Of a stretch of 64,000 nt of DNA, positions 47,129 to 54,655 are shown piece by piece. The notes below the pieces were generated by a model. That model was not told the DNA's origin. It did no database searches and saw only the letters and a list, made by a program, of their open reading frames with translations. Source of the stretch: Draconibacterium mangrovi_A (GTDB lineage Bacteria; Bacteroidota; Bacteroidia; Bacteroidales; Prolixibacteraceae). How positions within the stretch are numbered: the first letter of the stretch is position 1; every line of letters begins with the position of its first letter. Both the position numbers and the translations under genes were made by a program. The stretch spans positions 62,001-126,000 of the forward strand of contig NZ_JBBIXN010000008.1 of NCBI RefSeq assembly GCF_037646455.1. The letters are read 5' to 3'.

Positions 47129-49414
47129 TTATTTGAGTGAAACTTTCTTTGTCAGTTTAATATCTCCGGCTGAAGCGCCAACCAATAGTTCGATGTCGCA
47201 GAGATCATCTTCCCAACTGTGGGTCTCTTCGTTCCAATAGCGTAAGCTTTGAACCGGAATTTCAAGCGAAATTGTTTTTGCTTCGCCCTGGTTCAGTGCA
47301 GTACGCGAAAAAGCTTTCAATTCTTTAAACGGCCATTCTACCGAAGGATTGATGCGGTGAATGTACACCTGAGGAACCTCGTCGGCAGCTACTGAGCCGC
47401 TGTTTTTCAAATTAAATGATACTGTAATTTTATCATCTGCACCATATTCTTCCTGATCGGTATTCAGCGCTGAATATTCAAAAATGCTGTACGTTAATCC
47501 GTGGCCAAAGGGATACATTACCGGTATTTGTTTGGTATCGAACCAGCGATAACCCACCAGCATATCTTCACTGTAATAACCTTTATTCGGATCGTTTTTA
47601 TTGTCGCCCGTATTTTCTCCCGTAATGTCGCTATCGGTTTCTTCAACCAGCCCAACAAACACATCGCCTTTTTTCTGGCCCCGTGGATAATTGTCCAGTG
47701 CATATGCCGGTGAATCTTCGAGTTTTTTAGGAAGTGTAAAAGGCAAACGTCCACTTGGAGAAATGTTTCCTACCAAAATATCGGCCAGGGCATTTCCGCC
47801 TTCGGAGCCGTTAAACCAGGACAAAACCAGAGCTTTTGAGTTGGGCTGTACCACATTCAAGTCATTCGGAGCACCACTCACCAAAACAGTAATAATATTG
47901 GGATTAACAGCTGCAATTTTCTGAATAAGGCCATCCTGATCCGATGGAAGAAAAATATTCTCGCGGTCATTGGCTTCCGTTTCAACGGCACGGTTATCGC
48001 CACCAATAAACAGCACCATTTCGGCTTTTTTCGCCACGGCAACAGCTTCAGCATTTAGCTTTTTATTCAGAATTGCTTTCTCTCGTTCCTCTTTGTCAAC
48101 CTCTTCCTGAGGTTTATTTCCAAAAATTCGTGCATAATCGAGCAAAACAGGAACATATCCCTGCGCATAAATAAGCTCGGCCTGATCGCCAATTCTGGAT
48201 TTGAGTCCTTCAAGGGGCGAAACTTCATAGAGCGTTTTTACCCCGGCTCCAATTCCACCGGTAGCCATTCCTCGAACCGCATTGTCACCAATTACAGCAA
48301 TCACCGGTTTATTTTCTGTTTTGATTGGCAGGATTCCGTCGTTTTTTAAAAGCACAATAGATTTTGTGGCGACCTCGTATGCAATTTTTTGTTGTGCAGG
48401 TTGTGAGGTCATGATTTGATTGGCCTCATCTTCCGGAACGGGCTTGATCGCTTTTCTTACACGTAAGATCTCAAGTACCCGTTGATTGATCACATCTTCA
48501 GAAACAGCACCTGCTTTTACCGAGTCGAGCAGTGCCTGCCCGAGGTACGTTCCTTCGGGCATTTCAACATTAAGGCCATGTTCTACCGATTCAACCGTCG
48601 AATGAGTTCCGCCCCAATCGGAAACGACCAGACCGGCAAAACCCCATTCATCGCGCAATATTTTATTTAAGAGCATATCGTTTTCAGCACACCACCAGCC
48701 ATTTACCTTGTTGTAAGCCGACATCACTCCGTATGCATCAGCTTCCTGAACGGCCGCTTTGAAAGGCGGCAAATAGATCTCTCGCATGGTACGTTCATCA
48801 ACAATTACATCCACTGTTCCCCGGTTATTTTCCTGGTTATTTAGCGCAAAATGCTTTAAACAAACGGCTGCATCGTTATCCTGAACTCCGTGGGAATATC
48901 CTACGGAAAGTCGTGAACTGAGGTACGGATCTTCGCTGAGGTATTCGTAGGTGCGTCCACCGGTAGGAATTCGCTGAATATTTATAGCCGGTCCCAGGAT
49001 CATGTCTTTACCGCGAATTCTTGCTTCGCGGGCCATTCCTGTTCCGAACTTGTAGGCAATTTCAGGACTCCAGGTAGCTGCCAGCGCCGAGCCTGTTGGA
49101 AAAAAGGTTGCACTGTCATTTGTCCATCCAAGCGGTGCCCAACTGTGAGGCTGGAGCTCTTCGCGAATACCAAATGGACCATCGGCATATTTCATGTCAG
49201 CAATTCCGAGTCGTTCAACACCTGCTGAAGAGAACATGGTATTTCCATGCAACATATTGACTTTTTCTTCCAGGTTCATCTGTTTGATTAATCCGTCAAT
49301 TTCGGCATCGTATTGCAATAATGATGATGTAAAAGATTTTTCTTTTTTACTTTGCTGTATACATCCGAAAAACAGGAATGTAAGGATGACTGCGGTCAAT
49401 AATCTGTAGCTCAT
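47129..49414 (-). CDS. GH3 beta-glycosidase (lipoprotein)
   Basis: A 761-residue exo-acting glycosidase. The lipoprotein signal ends LFFGCIQQ (Cys18). The GH3 N-domain (about 40-330) has LGPAINIQRIPTGGRTYEYLSEDP, KHFALNNQE and the nucleophile Asp266 in GLVVSDWGG. The C-domain (about 355-600) has SIVLLKNDGILPI and an acid/base region around NDREN. A fibronectin-like domain closes the protein (about 660-745). The likely activities are beta-glucosidase or beta-xylosidase, but GH3 is broad. A TATTTTTG promoter lies upstream and a strong terminator downstream, so it is a separate unit from the DeoR gene. Confidence 0.94.
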   Translation of the reverse strand: MSYRLLTAVILTFLFFGCIQQSKKEKSFTSSLLQYDAEIDGLIKQMNLEEKVNMLHGNTMFSSAGVERLGIADMKYADGPFGIREELQPHSWAPLGWTNDSATFFPTGSALAATWSPEIAYKFGTGMAREARIRGKDMILGPAINIQRIPTGGRTYEYLSEDPYLSSRLSVGYSHGVQDNDAAVCLKHFALNNQENNRGTVDVIVDERTMREIYLPPFKAAVQEADAYGVMSAYNKVNGWWCAENDMLLNKILRDEWGFAGLVVSDWGGTHSTVESVEHGLNVEMPEGTYLGQALLDSVKAGAVSEDVINQRVLEILRVRKAIKPVPEDEANQIMTSQPAQQKIAYEVATKSIVLLKNDGILPIKTENKPVIAVIGDNAVRGMATGGIGAGVKTLYEVSPLEGLKSRIGDQAELIYAQGYVPVLLDYARIFGNKPQEEVDKEEREKAILNKKLNAEAVAVAKKAEMVLFIGGDNRAVETEANDRENIFLPSDQDGLIQKIAAVNPNIITVLVSGAPNDLNVVQPNSKALVLSWFNGSEGGNALADILVGNISPSGRLPFTLPKKLEDSPAYALDNYPRGQKKGDVFVGLVEETDSDITGENTGDNKNDPNKGYYSEDMLVGYRWFDTKQIPVMYPFGHGLTYSIFEYSALNTDQEEYGADDKITVSFNLKNSGSVAADEVPQVYIHRINPSVEWPFKELKAFSRTALNQGEAKTISLEIPVQSLRYWNEETHSWEDDLCDIELLVGASAGDIKLTKKVSLK

Positions 49415-49514
49415 GGTCGATTGTAATTTTTATTTGTTTAGTTTTTTGTGATTTGGAAACGTTCAATGCTTTAACCTGCAACACATTGAAAGCTCCTTCA
49501 ACATAAATCAGATT

Positions 49515-49547
49515 CAAAAATAACACTTACTTTGTAAAAAGTACAAT
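49515..49547 (-). promoter_or_regulatory. Candidate promoter of the GH3 gene
   Basis: On the minus strand a -33 ATTG (49547-49544), 21 bases, then a -7 box TATTTTTG (49522-49515) fit the Bacteroidota consensus, about 100 bases before the ATG. Confidence 0.45.
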
Positions 49548-49611
49548 TAGAAACAAGAATCTTTCCCGGTTACCCTGATTTGTAGTCTGTCTTATTAAGA
49601 ATCAAACCAAA

Positions 49612-49619
49612 TATTTTTG
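49612..49619 (+). promoter_or_regulatory. Candidate -7 box for the PfkB kinase gene
   Basis: TATTTTTG matches TAnnTTTG and lies 56 bases before the kinase ATG. No -33 element fits the spacing. Confidence 0.35.
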
Positions 49620-49674
49620 AAAGTGACGGTGCAATTATTTCGAACAATAGGAGAACAATATTAAATTTGGATTT

Positions 49675-50571
49675 ATGAATTCAAAAAACGATTATATTCT
49701 CTGTTTTGGCGAAGTACTTTGGGATCGCCTGCCAACGGGTGCAAAACCGGGCGGAGCTCCTATGAATGTGGCGCTGCATTTGCGTGCAGCCGGTCTGAAT
49801 GTGAGCTTCGCAAGTTGTGTTGGACAAGATGAACCGGGAGATCGCCTTCGTGATTTTTTGCAAAATTCGGGCTTGAAAACCAATTTGATCCAGGTTGACA
49901 AAACCCTGCCAACCAGCGAAGTTTTGGTAAAACTCGATGAAAATAGAAATGCCTCTTATGAAATCTGTGAGCCTGTGGCCTGGGACAATATTTCCCTTGA
50001 TAACTCCTTGCTTCAAGAAGCTCAAAATTCCGGATTACTAGTTTATGGTTCGCTGGCATCGAGAAACAAAACTACCCGCGAAACTTTGTTGCAATTACTG
50101 GAAACCGATGCCACAAAACTAATCGATGTAAACCTTAGAGCCCCTTTCGATAAACAGGAAGTTGTTGAACTTCTGTTGTCGAAATCCGACATTGTTAAAC
50201 TAAATGATGATGAACTTGATATTATTGCCCGGTGGTATAATCTATCGACAAAGGATGAAGAACAAAAAGTAAAATGGATGGTCAAACAATACGGAATAAA
50301 GATGCTGTGTGTTACCAAAGGCGCAAATGGTGCATTGCTGTGCAGCGATAATGAGTTCTTCCATCATCCGGGATATAAAGTCCACACCATCGACACAGTT
50401 GGTGCCGGCGATGCATTTCTTTCAGGTTTAATAACTGCCCTGTTAAAAAAACAATCACCCGGCTCTGCATTAAACCTGGCTTGCGCTACAGGAGCCTTTG
50501 TTGCCTCTAAAGCCGGAGCTACGCCTAAATATAACTGGCAGGAAATTCAAGAAATTATAAACCAGAAGTAA
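49675..50571 (+). CDS. PfkB-family sugar kinase (fructokinase-like)
   Basis: A 298-residue ribokinase-fold enzyme that would phosphorylate a sugar, probably fructose. The N-terminal signature is CFGEVLWDRLPTGAKPGGAPMNVALHL, typical of fructokinases. The C-terminal PfkB signature DTVGAGDAFLSGLITALL (near 241) carries the catalytic Asp in GAGD and the anion hole. Length is normal. It is divergent from GH3 and seems to be its own transcription unit, followed by a long gene-poor stretch. A role in sucrose or free-fructose metabolism is likely; no partner glycosidase for fructans is present here. Confidence 0.93.
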   Translation: MNSKNDYILCFGEVLWDRLPTGAKPGGAPMNVALHLRAAGLNVSFASCVGQDEPGDRLRDFLQNSGLKTNLIQVDKTLPTSEVLVKLDENRNASYEICEPVAWDNISLDNSLLQEAQNSGLLVYGSLASRNKTTRETLLQLLETDATKLIDVNLRAPFDKQEVVELLLSKSDIVKLNDDELDIIARWYNLSTKDEEQKVKWMVKQYGIKMLCVTKGANGALLCSDNEFFHHPGYKVHTIDTVGAGDAFLSGLITALLKKQSPGSALNLACATGAFVASKAGATPKYNWQEIQEIINQK

Positions 50572-50755
50572 TTATTGTACAATACATTGCATCAAGATTA
50601 CACTAAAATCGGGCTCAATAATTAAATCTCATCAGAAGCAAATCCCCTTCCCCGGTAGCATTGCTCAATCATATAGCAATTAATCGGACAAATAATTCTT
50701 TTTTTATATTTTTTTTTGTAAATTGTGGTTTGAAACAAAAATGATAAATCTTAAG

Positions 50756-50848
50756 GGGTAGAACTCTGTATCTTGATTGGTTTTGTGTTTAGGGGTTTGT
50801 AAATTATCAATCATCTTCAAAAAGCGTCCATAGGTTCTACCCTTTTTT
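50756..50848 (+). ncRNA. Possible structured RNA with U-tail
   Basis: GGGTAGAAC (50756-50764) pairs perfectly with GTTCTACCC (50834-50842), closing a 93-base element that ends in a run of six T. An inner helix TGATTG (50774-50779)/CAATCA (50808-50813) is nested inside. The layout resembles a small RNA ending in its own terminator, but I see no known family and no clean promoter. Confidence 0.25.
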
Positions 50849-51131
50849 CTTTGCTTAATTTTCAACAAAAAATAAAATTTCCTCCATGTATAATTCATTC
50901 ATAAGAAAGTATGAAGAGGAGATAGTTGAAGTGGATTAAACATTTCAACCCAAGGTTAATTTTGGACAGATTTTTATGAAAAGAATATTAGATCAGGAGA
51001 AATCAAAATAATAACTGTAGCACCAGTAATGTGTTCATTGAGTTTGTTAAACTAAGAACGATTGCCTCTATTTGCAGGATTTTAAAAAAAGAGGCAATTG
51101 GTGGAAAAAGACAATTTGAGGTACGATGTGA

Positions 51132-51281
51132 TTACAAAAAGTCACTGGTTACCAATCCTAAAAAATTTATAAGTGCTGTAACTAAAAAGGCTACCAGTAT
51201 TAACAACAAAAAGTAAAAATCAACCAATAACAAATGTTCACCCACCCAGGTGAGGTAATCAGTAAAATACGAGGCTTCCAT
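51132..51281 (-). CDS. Possible 49-residue single-span membrane protein
   Basis: An ATG at 51281 opens a frame that stops at TAA (51134-51132). The product begins MEASYFTDYLTWVGEHLLL and continues into FYFLLLILVAFLVTALINFL, a clear membrane span of about 20 residues, ending LVTSDFL. Trp, Tyr and acidic residues before the span and no internal stop make it look protein-like, but it has no recognisable family and could be the truncated start of a larger channel-type gene. The plus-strand frame over the same bases (51031-51216) is basic and looks like its shadow. Confidence 0.4.
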   Translation of the reverse strand: MEASYFTDYLTWVGEHLLLVDFYFLLLILVAFLVTALINFLGLVTSDFL

Positions 51282-51454
51282 ATCTTTTTGTTTTTAAGTG
51301 ACTTATTCAAGTTACGAAAAAACAACTTTAAATACTAGCAGGTATTTATATATTTTATTCCCAATCATTAAGAATGTTTACAGGAAAGAGCTTACTCTCT
51401 GCAATCAAAGTGTCTAAAGTCGAGCAAATGATTTATTGGAATTTACAAGATCTA

Positions 51455-52147
51455 TTATGATGCTGAAAGCTTTTCTGATATGGATTCTCCACTTAAATAA
51501 CCATCTTTTAACCGAACAATACGGTTTCCGTATTTTGCATTTTCTTCAGAGTGCGTTACCTGGATGATTGTCATTCCTTCGTCATTCAAATTTTTCAGGA
51601 GTGCCATAATCATTTGTCCCTGCTCACTGTGCAGGTTTCCGGTGGGTTCGTCGGCCAGTAAAAGTTTCGGACTACCAACAATTGCACGTGCAATGGCCAC
51701 CAGTTGTTGCTGACCACCCGACAACTGACTCGGGAAAAGGTCTTTTTTGGCTACAATATTAAAACGGTCGAGCATATCGGCAACCATGGCTTTGCGCTCT
51801 TTTCCTTTCACCCCACGATACACTAATGGCGTTTCGATGTTTTCGTACACGTTCATTTCTTCAATCAGGTGAAAAGCCTGAAATATAAAACCGATATGAC
51901 TGCGATGATATTGCACCTTCTGTTTTTCTTTGAGTTGGTTGGCCGGTTGACCCAGGAAGTGGTATTCTCCTTCACTCGGTTCATCCAGAAAACCGATGAT
52001 ATTCAGCAAGGTTGATTTACCGGCACCACTGGGGCCCATTACCGAAACAAATTCGCCTTGTTCAATATCAAGGTTCACTCCTTTTAATACAAAGGTTCGC
52101 TGGAACTTTGCATCGTAGTATTTGTCGATGTTTTTTAGTTGTATCAT
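51455..52147 (-). CDS. ABC transporter ATP-binding protein (MacB/LolD type)
   Basis: A 230-residue ATPase that would power the adjacent FtsX-type permeases. Walker A is GPSGAGKST (38-46), the Q-loop is in GFIFQAFHLI (near 87-96), the signature is LSGGQ (142-146), Walker B is KLLLADE (161-167) and the switch His is in QVTHS (near 199). One oddity: the residue after LSGGQQQ is Leu where nearly all relatives have Arg (LSGGQQQLVAIARA). It is downstream of the first permease, 143 bp away, and is the only ATPase in the array. These systems move lipoproteins, peptides or small molecules, or act mechanically; the cargo is unknown. Confidence 0.95.
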   Translation of the reverse strand: MIQLKNIDKYYDAKFQRTFVLKGVNLDIEQGEFVSVMGPSGAGKSTLLNIIGFLDEPSEGEYHFLGQPANQLKEKQKVQYHRSHIGFIFQAFHLIEEMNVYENIETPLVYRGVKGKERKAMVADMLDRFNIVAKKDLFPSQLSGGQQQLVAIARAIVGSPKLLLADEPTGNLHSEQGQMIMALLKNLNDEGMTIIQVTHSEENAKYGNRIVRLKDGYLSGESISEKLSAS

Positions 52148-52290
52148 AAAACTAGCTTTGAGCAGAGAGCAACAAGCTACTAGCCCTCCTTCTATTCATA
52201 TTTCTTATTTTCAATCTTAACTTTTCAATTCAATCCTAAATCCACTAGAAGGGACTTCAAGACAGTACCTAATCATTTTCAAAACATTCA

Positions 52291-54633
52291 TTACTCATAT
52301 CTGAGTGCTTCAACCGGATTTAACAGTGATGCTTTTAATGCCTGGTATCCACTTGACACTAAAGTTACAATAACTGAAATTCCCAACACCAGCAGCAAAT
52401 CAAAAACTGTAAATTGATACTTAAAATGGCCGGGAGTTACGTTTTTTAGGAAGTTGGCAAGTGGGTAGACAATAATATTTGCTGCCACAACAAGAATAAT
52501 AAACTGCCGGGTAATAAGCGGCAATATTTGCACCGCTTGCGCTCCCTGAACTTTGCGAATTCCGATTTCCTTTACACGACGTTGAGACGCAAAAACGACC
52601 AACCCGAACAATCCCATTGCAGCGATCACAACTGCCATAATGGTAAAAAAGGCAAATGTATTTTTAGCGCTGGTCCAAATTTGCAACGCCAGCCGATAGG
52701 TTCCCACATCATACCCGTTTACTTCAAAAAGAATGTTTGGGAAAGCCTCGTTTAAAACCGAGTTGATATGCTCAAGGCTGCTTGTCATTGTATTTGAATT
52801 CACCTTAAAAGTGAGATCGTTGTTGCTTGCAAAGCCTTCATTGCGATACAACATTACATAAGGAATTATTGGATTATGTACATCGTCGCTGTTAAAGTCT
52901 TTTATTACTCCGATTACCGTAAAATGACCACCATTCATTTCGAGCCACTTGCCTATTGGTTCGTCCCAGCCAAATTGTTTTACTGCAGTTTCGTTGATCA
53001 AACATGTCTTGGTCTCGGCAGAATAGTTGGTTGAAAAGTTGCGCCCTTTCACCAAAGTCATACTCATGGTATTCAGGTAGTTTTCGTCAGCCTGATTCCA
53101 TCTAGCATAAGCGTGATCGTCGGTCGGGCCATCTTCGTATTGAACACGCGCCCCCCAATTTGAATGTAGCGGCGAATTAATCGATATGGACATGTTCTCG
53201 ATTCCGGGATTTTCAAGAATCCGCTCGCGAACCTGCCGGTACGAAACCGTGGTATTAACACTCGGTAACTTACAATACAACAGGTTCTCTTTTGTGTAGC
53301 CAAGATCTTTGTTTTTCAGAAATGTAACCTGTTTGTACATCCAGACACTTGAGGTTAACAGCACAACAGAAAGTATAAACTGAAGATAAACCATAGCAGT
53401 TAATCCACGTACTTTCCCTTTGTTAAAAGAACCTCTACCTTTTAACACATTTACGGGCTTTAAACGCGAAATAAATAAGGCAGGGTAGCTTCCACCTATA
53501 AATCCGGTTACTACAACCGTTGCCAATAAAAACAGCACAAACAAAGGATTTTGCAGCAACTGAAGATCGATGTTTCGGTTTACAACGGTATTAAATAACG
53601 GCAGTAAAAGGTAGGCCAGAAACACAGCAAATGCCAGTGAAATAAGAGCAATTAAAATCGCCTCGGTAAGAAACTGCACCCGTAGAATGTTCCGGTTGCT
53701 ACCCGACACTTTGCGAATACCAATTTCAACAGCCCGCATGGTAGAAAACGATGTGGTAAGATTCATAAAACTTACGCAGGCCAACAAAAGCGTTAAAATA
53801 CCAATGAATGAGAAAAAGTAAATGATCGAACCACGATCATCGCGCACATATTCTTTCAAATGTAAGTTGCTTAATGGTTGCAAATATGCGAGCCGTTTCG
53901 ATTCTTTATCGTATCGCATAATCACATCTTCTATTTTCTCATTCACAGTGCCAGCCGAAACACCGGATTTTAACAGCACAAAAATTTCGAACGAACTATT
54001 GTACCAGTTATCGTTGTAATTTTTTAACAGGTTAGCATTCGATCGAAAATAGGTGGCTGCAAGTGACGACTGCTCAGGAATATCCTGCATAATCCCGGTA
54101 ACATGAAGTTCCTGTTTTTCTTCATCCAGAATAATTTTGCCCATCGCATCCTGACCGGGAAAATATCGTTCGGCCATCGTTTCACTCAGTACGATTGAAT
54201 TGGGATCATCGAGCACATCCGCCTTATTTCCCCGAATCAACTTAAACGAGAAAAAATCAAAAATTTCAGAGGGCACAATCAGTCCTGTTTGTTCCTTAAA
54301 AACGCGCTCCTCATCGGGCGATAAATACTCGTTCCATATTTCGTTGGTAGCGATGGCATTCTCAACTTCAGGAACATTATCGCGGATGTATTTTGCCATC
54401 GGAACAACGGTTTGCCCGCTTTCATCTACTCTGTCGTTTATTTTATAGGATTGAACACGATAAATCCGGTCGAAATTGACGTTGAACTTATCGTAGTCCT
54501 TTTCGTACTGAACATAGCGTGCCACCAAAATAAAAGCTGCCAGTCCAACCGATAGGCACAAAATCTGAATAGCAGAAAGTGTTTTCCGTCTTCTGATATT
54601 TCGCCAGGCTATTAATATAAAATGTTTAATCAT
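52291..54633 (-). CDS. ABC transporter permease (FtsX/MacB type), copy 1
   Basis: A 780-residue permease with two FtsX-like halves. The first helix (about 20-42, LSVGLAAFILVARYV) is followed by a periplasmic MacB core domain (about 45-250), three helices (about 275-395, with EIGIRKVSGSN), a fourth near 420-440, a second periplasmic core (about 450-650) and three terminal helices with KEIGIRKVQGAQAVQILPL, ending NPVEALRYE. The MacB-like domain order suggests a mechanotransmission or export role. It is 22 bases after the next permease and 143 bp before the ATPase, so these three are probably one operon. Its C-terminus keeps the LKASLLNPVEALRYE form. Confidence 0.93.
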   Translation of the reverse strand: MIKHFILIAWRNIRRRKTLSAIQILCLSVGLAAFILVARYVQYEKDYDKFNVNFDRIYRVQSYKINDRVDESGQTVVPMAKYIRDNVPEVENAIATNEIWNEYLSPDEERVFKEQTGLIVPSEIFDFFSFKLIRGNKADVLDDPNSIVLSETMAERYFPGQDAMGKIILDEEKQELHVTGIMQDIPEQSSLAATYFRSNANLLKNYNDNWYNSSFEIFVLLKSGVSAGTVNEKIEDVIMRYDKESKRLAYLQPLSNLHLKEYVRDDRGSIIYFFSFIGILTLLLACVSFMNLTTSFSTMRAVEIGIRKVSGSNRNILRVQFLTEAILIALISLAFAVFLAYLLLPLFNTVVNRNIDLQLLQNPLFVLFLLATVVVTGFIGGSYPALFISRLKPVNVLKGRGSFNKGKVRGLTAMVYLQFILSVVLLTSSVWMYKQVTFLKNKDLGYTKENLLYCKLPSVNTTVSYRQVRERILENPGIENMSISINSPLHSNWGARVQYEDGPTDDHAYARWNQADENYLNTMSMTLVKGRNFSTNYSAETKTCLINETAVKQFGWDEPIGKWLEMNGGHFTVIGVIKDFNSDDVHNPIIPYVMLYRNEGFASNNDLTFKVNSNTMTSSLEHINSVLNEAFPNILFEVNGYDVGTYRLALQIWTSAKNTFAFFTIMAVVIAAMGLFGLVVFASQRRVKEIGIRKVQGAQAVQILPLITRQFIILVVAANIIVYPLANFLKNVTPGHFKYQFTVFDLLLVLGISVIVTLVSSGYQALKASLLNPVEALRYE

Positions 54634-54655
54634 GGTCTTTATTTCTGTTTTCAGC

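Larger units (their letters stand above)
50572..51454. other. 883-bp gene-poor stretch
   Basis: This is A/T-rich with no recognised protein family. It holds a perfect 12-bp palindrome TATTGTACAATA (50573-50584), a U-tailed structured element (50756-50848), a 20-base-loop inverted repeat ATTGCCTCT/AGAGGCAAT (51061-51098) and a 49-codon membrane ORF on the minus strand (51132-51281). Two other open frames here (minus 50704-50898, plus 51031-51216) lack family similarity. Confidence 0.5.

Noticed and set aside
50573..50584. Palindrome TATTGTACAATA after the PfkB gene
   Set aside because: A 12-bp A/T-rich palindrome with no T run; too short to call a terminator or operator with confidence.
50704..50898. 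64-codon minus-strand open frame
   Set aside because: Low-complexity A/T-derived composition rich in Lys, Asn and Phe, and it covers the structured U-tailed element.
51031..51216. 61-codon plus-strand open frame in the gene-poor gap
   Set aside because: Its product is strongly basic and lacks any recognisable domain, and it overlaps the more protein-like membrane ORF on the other strand.
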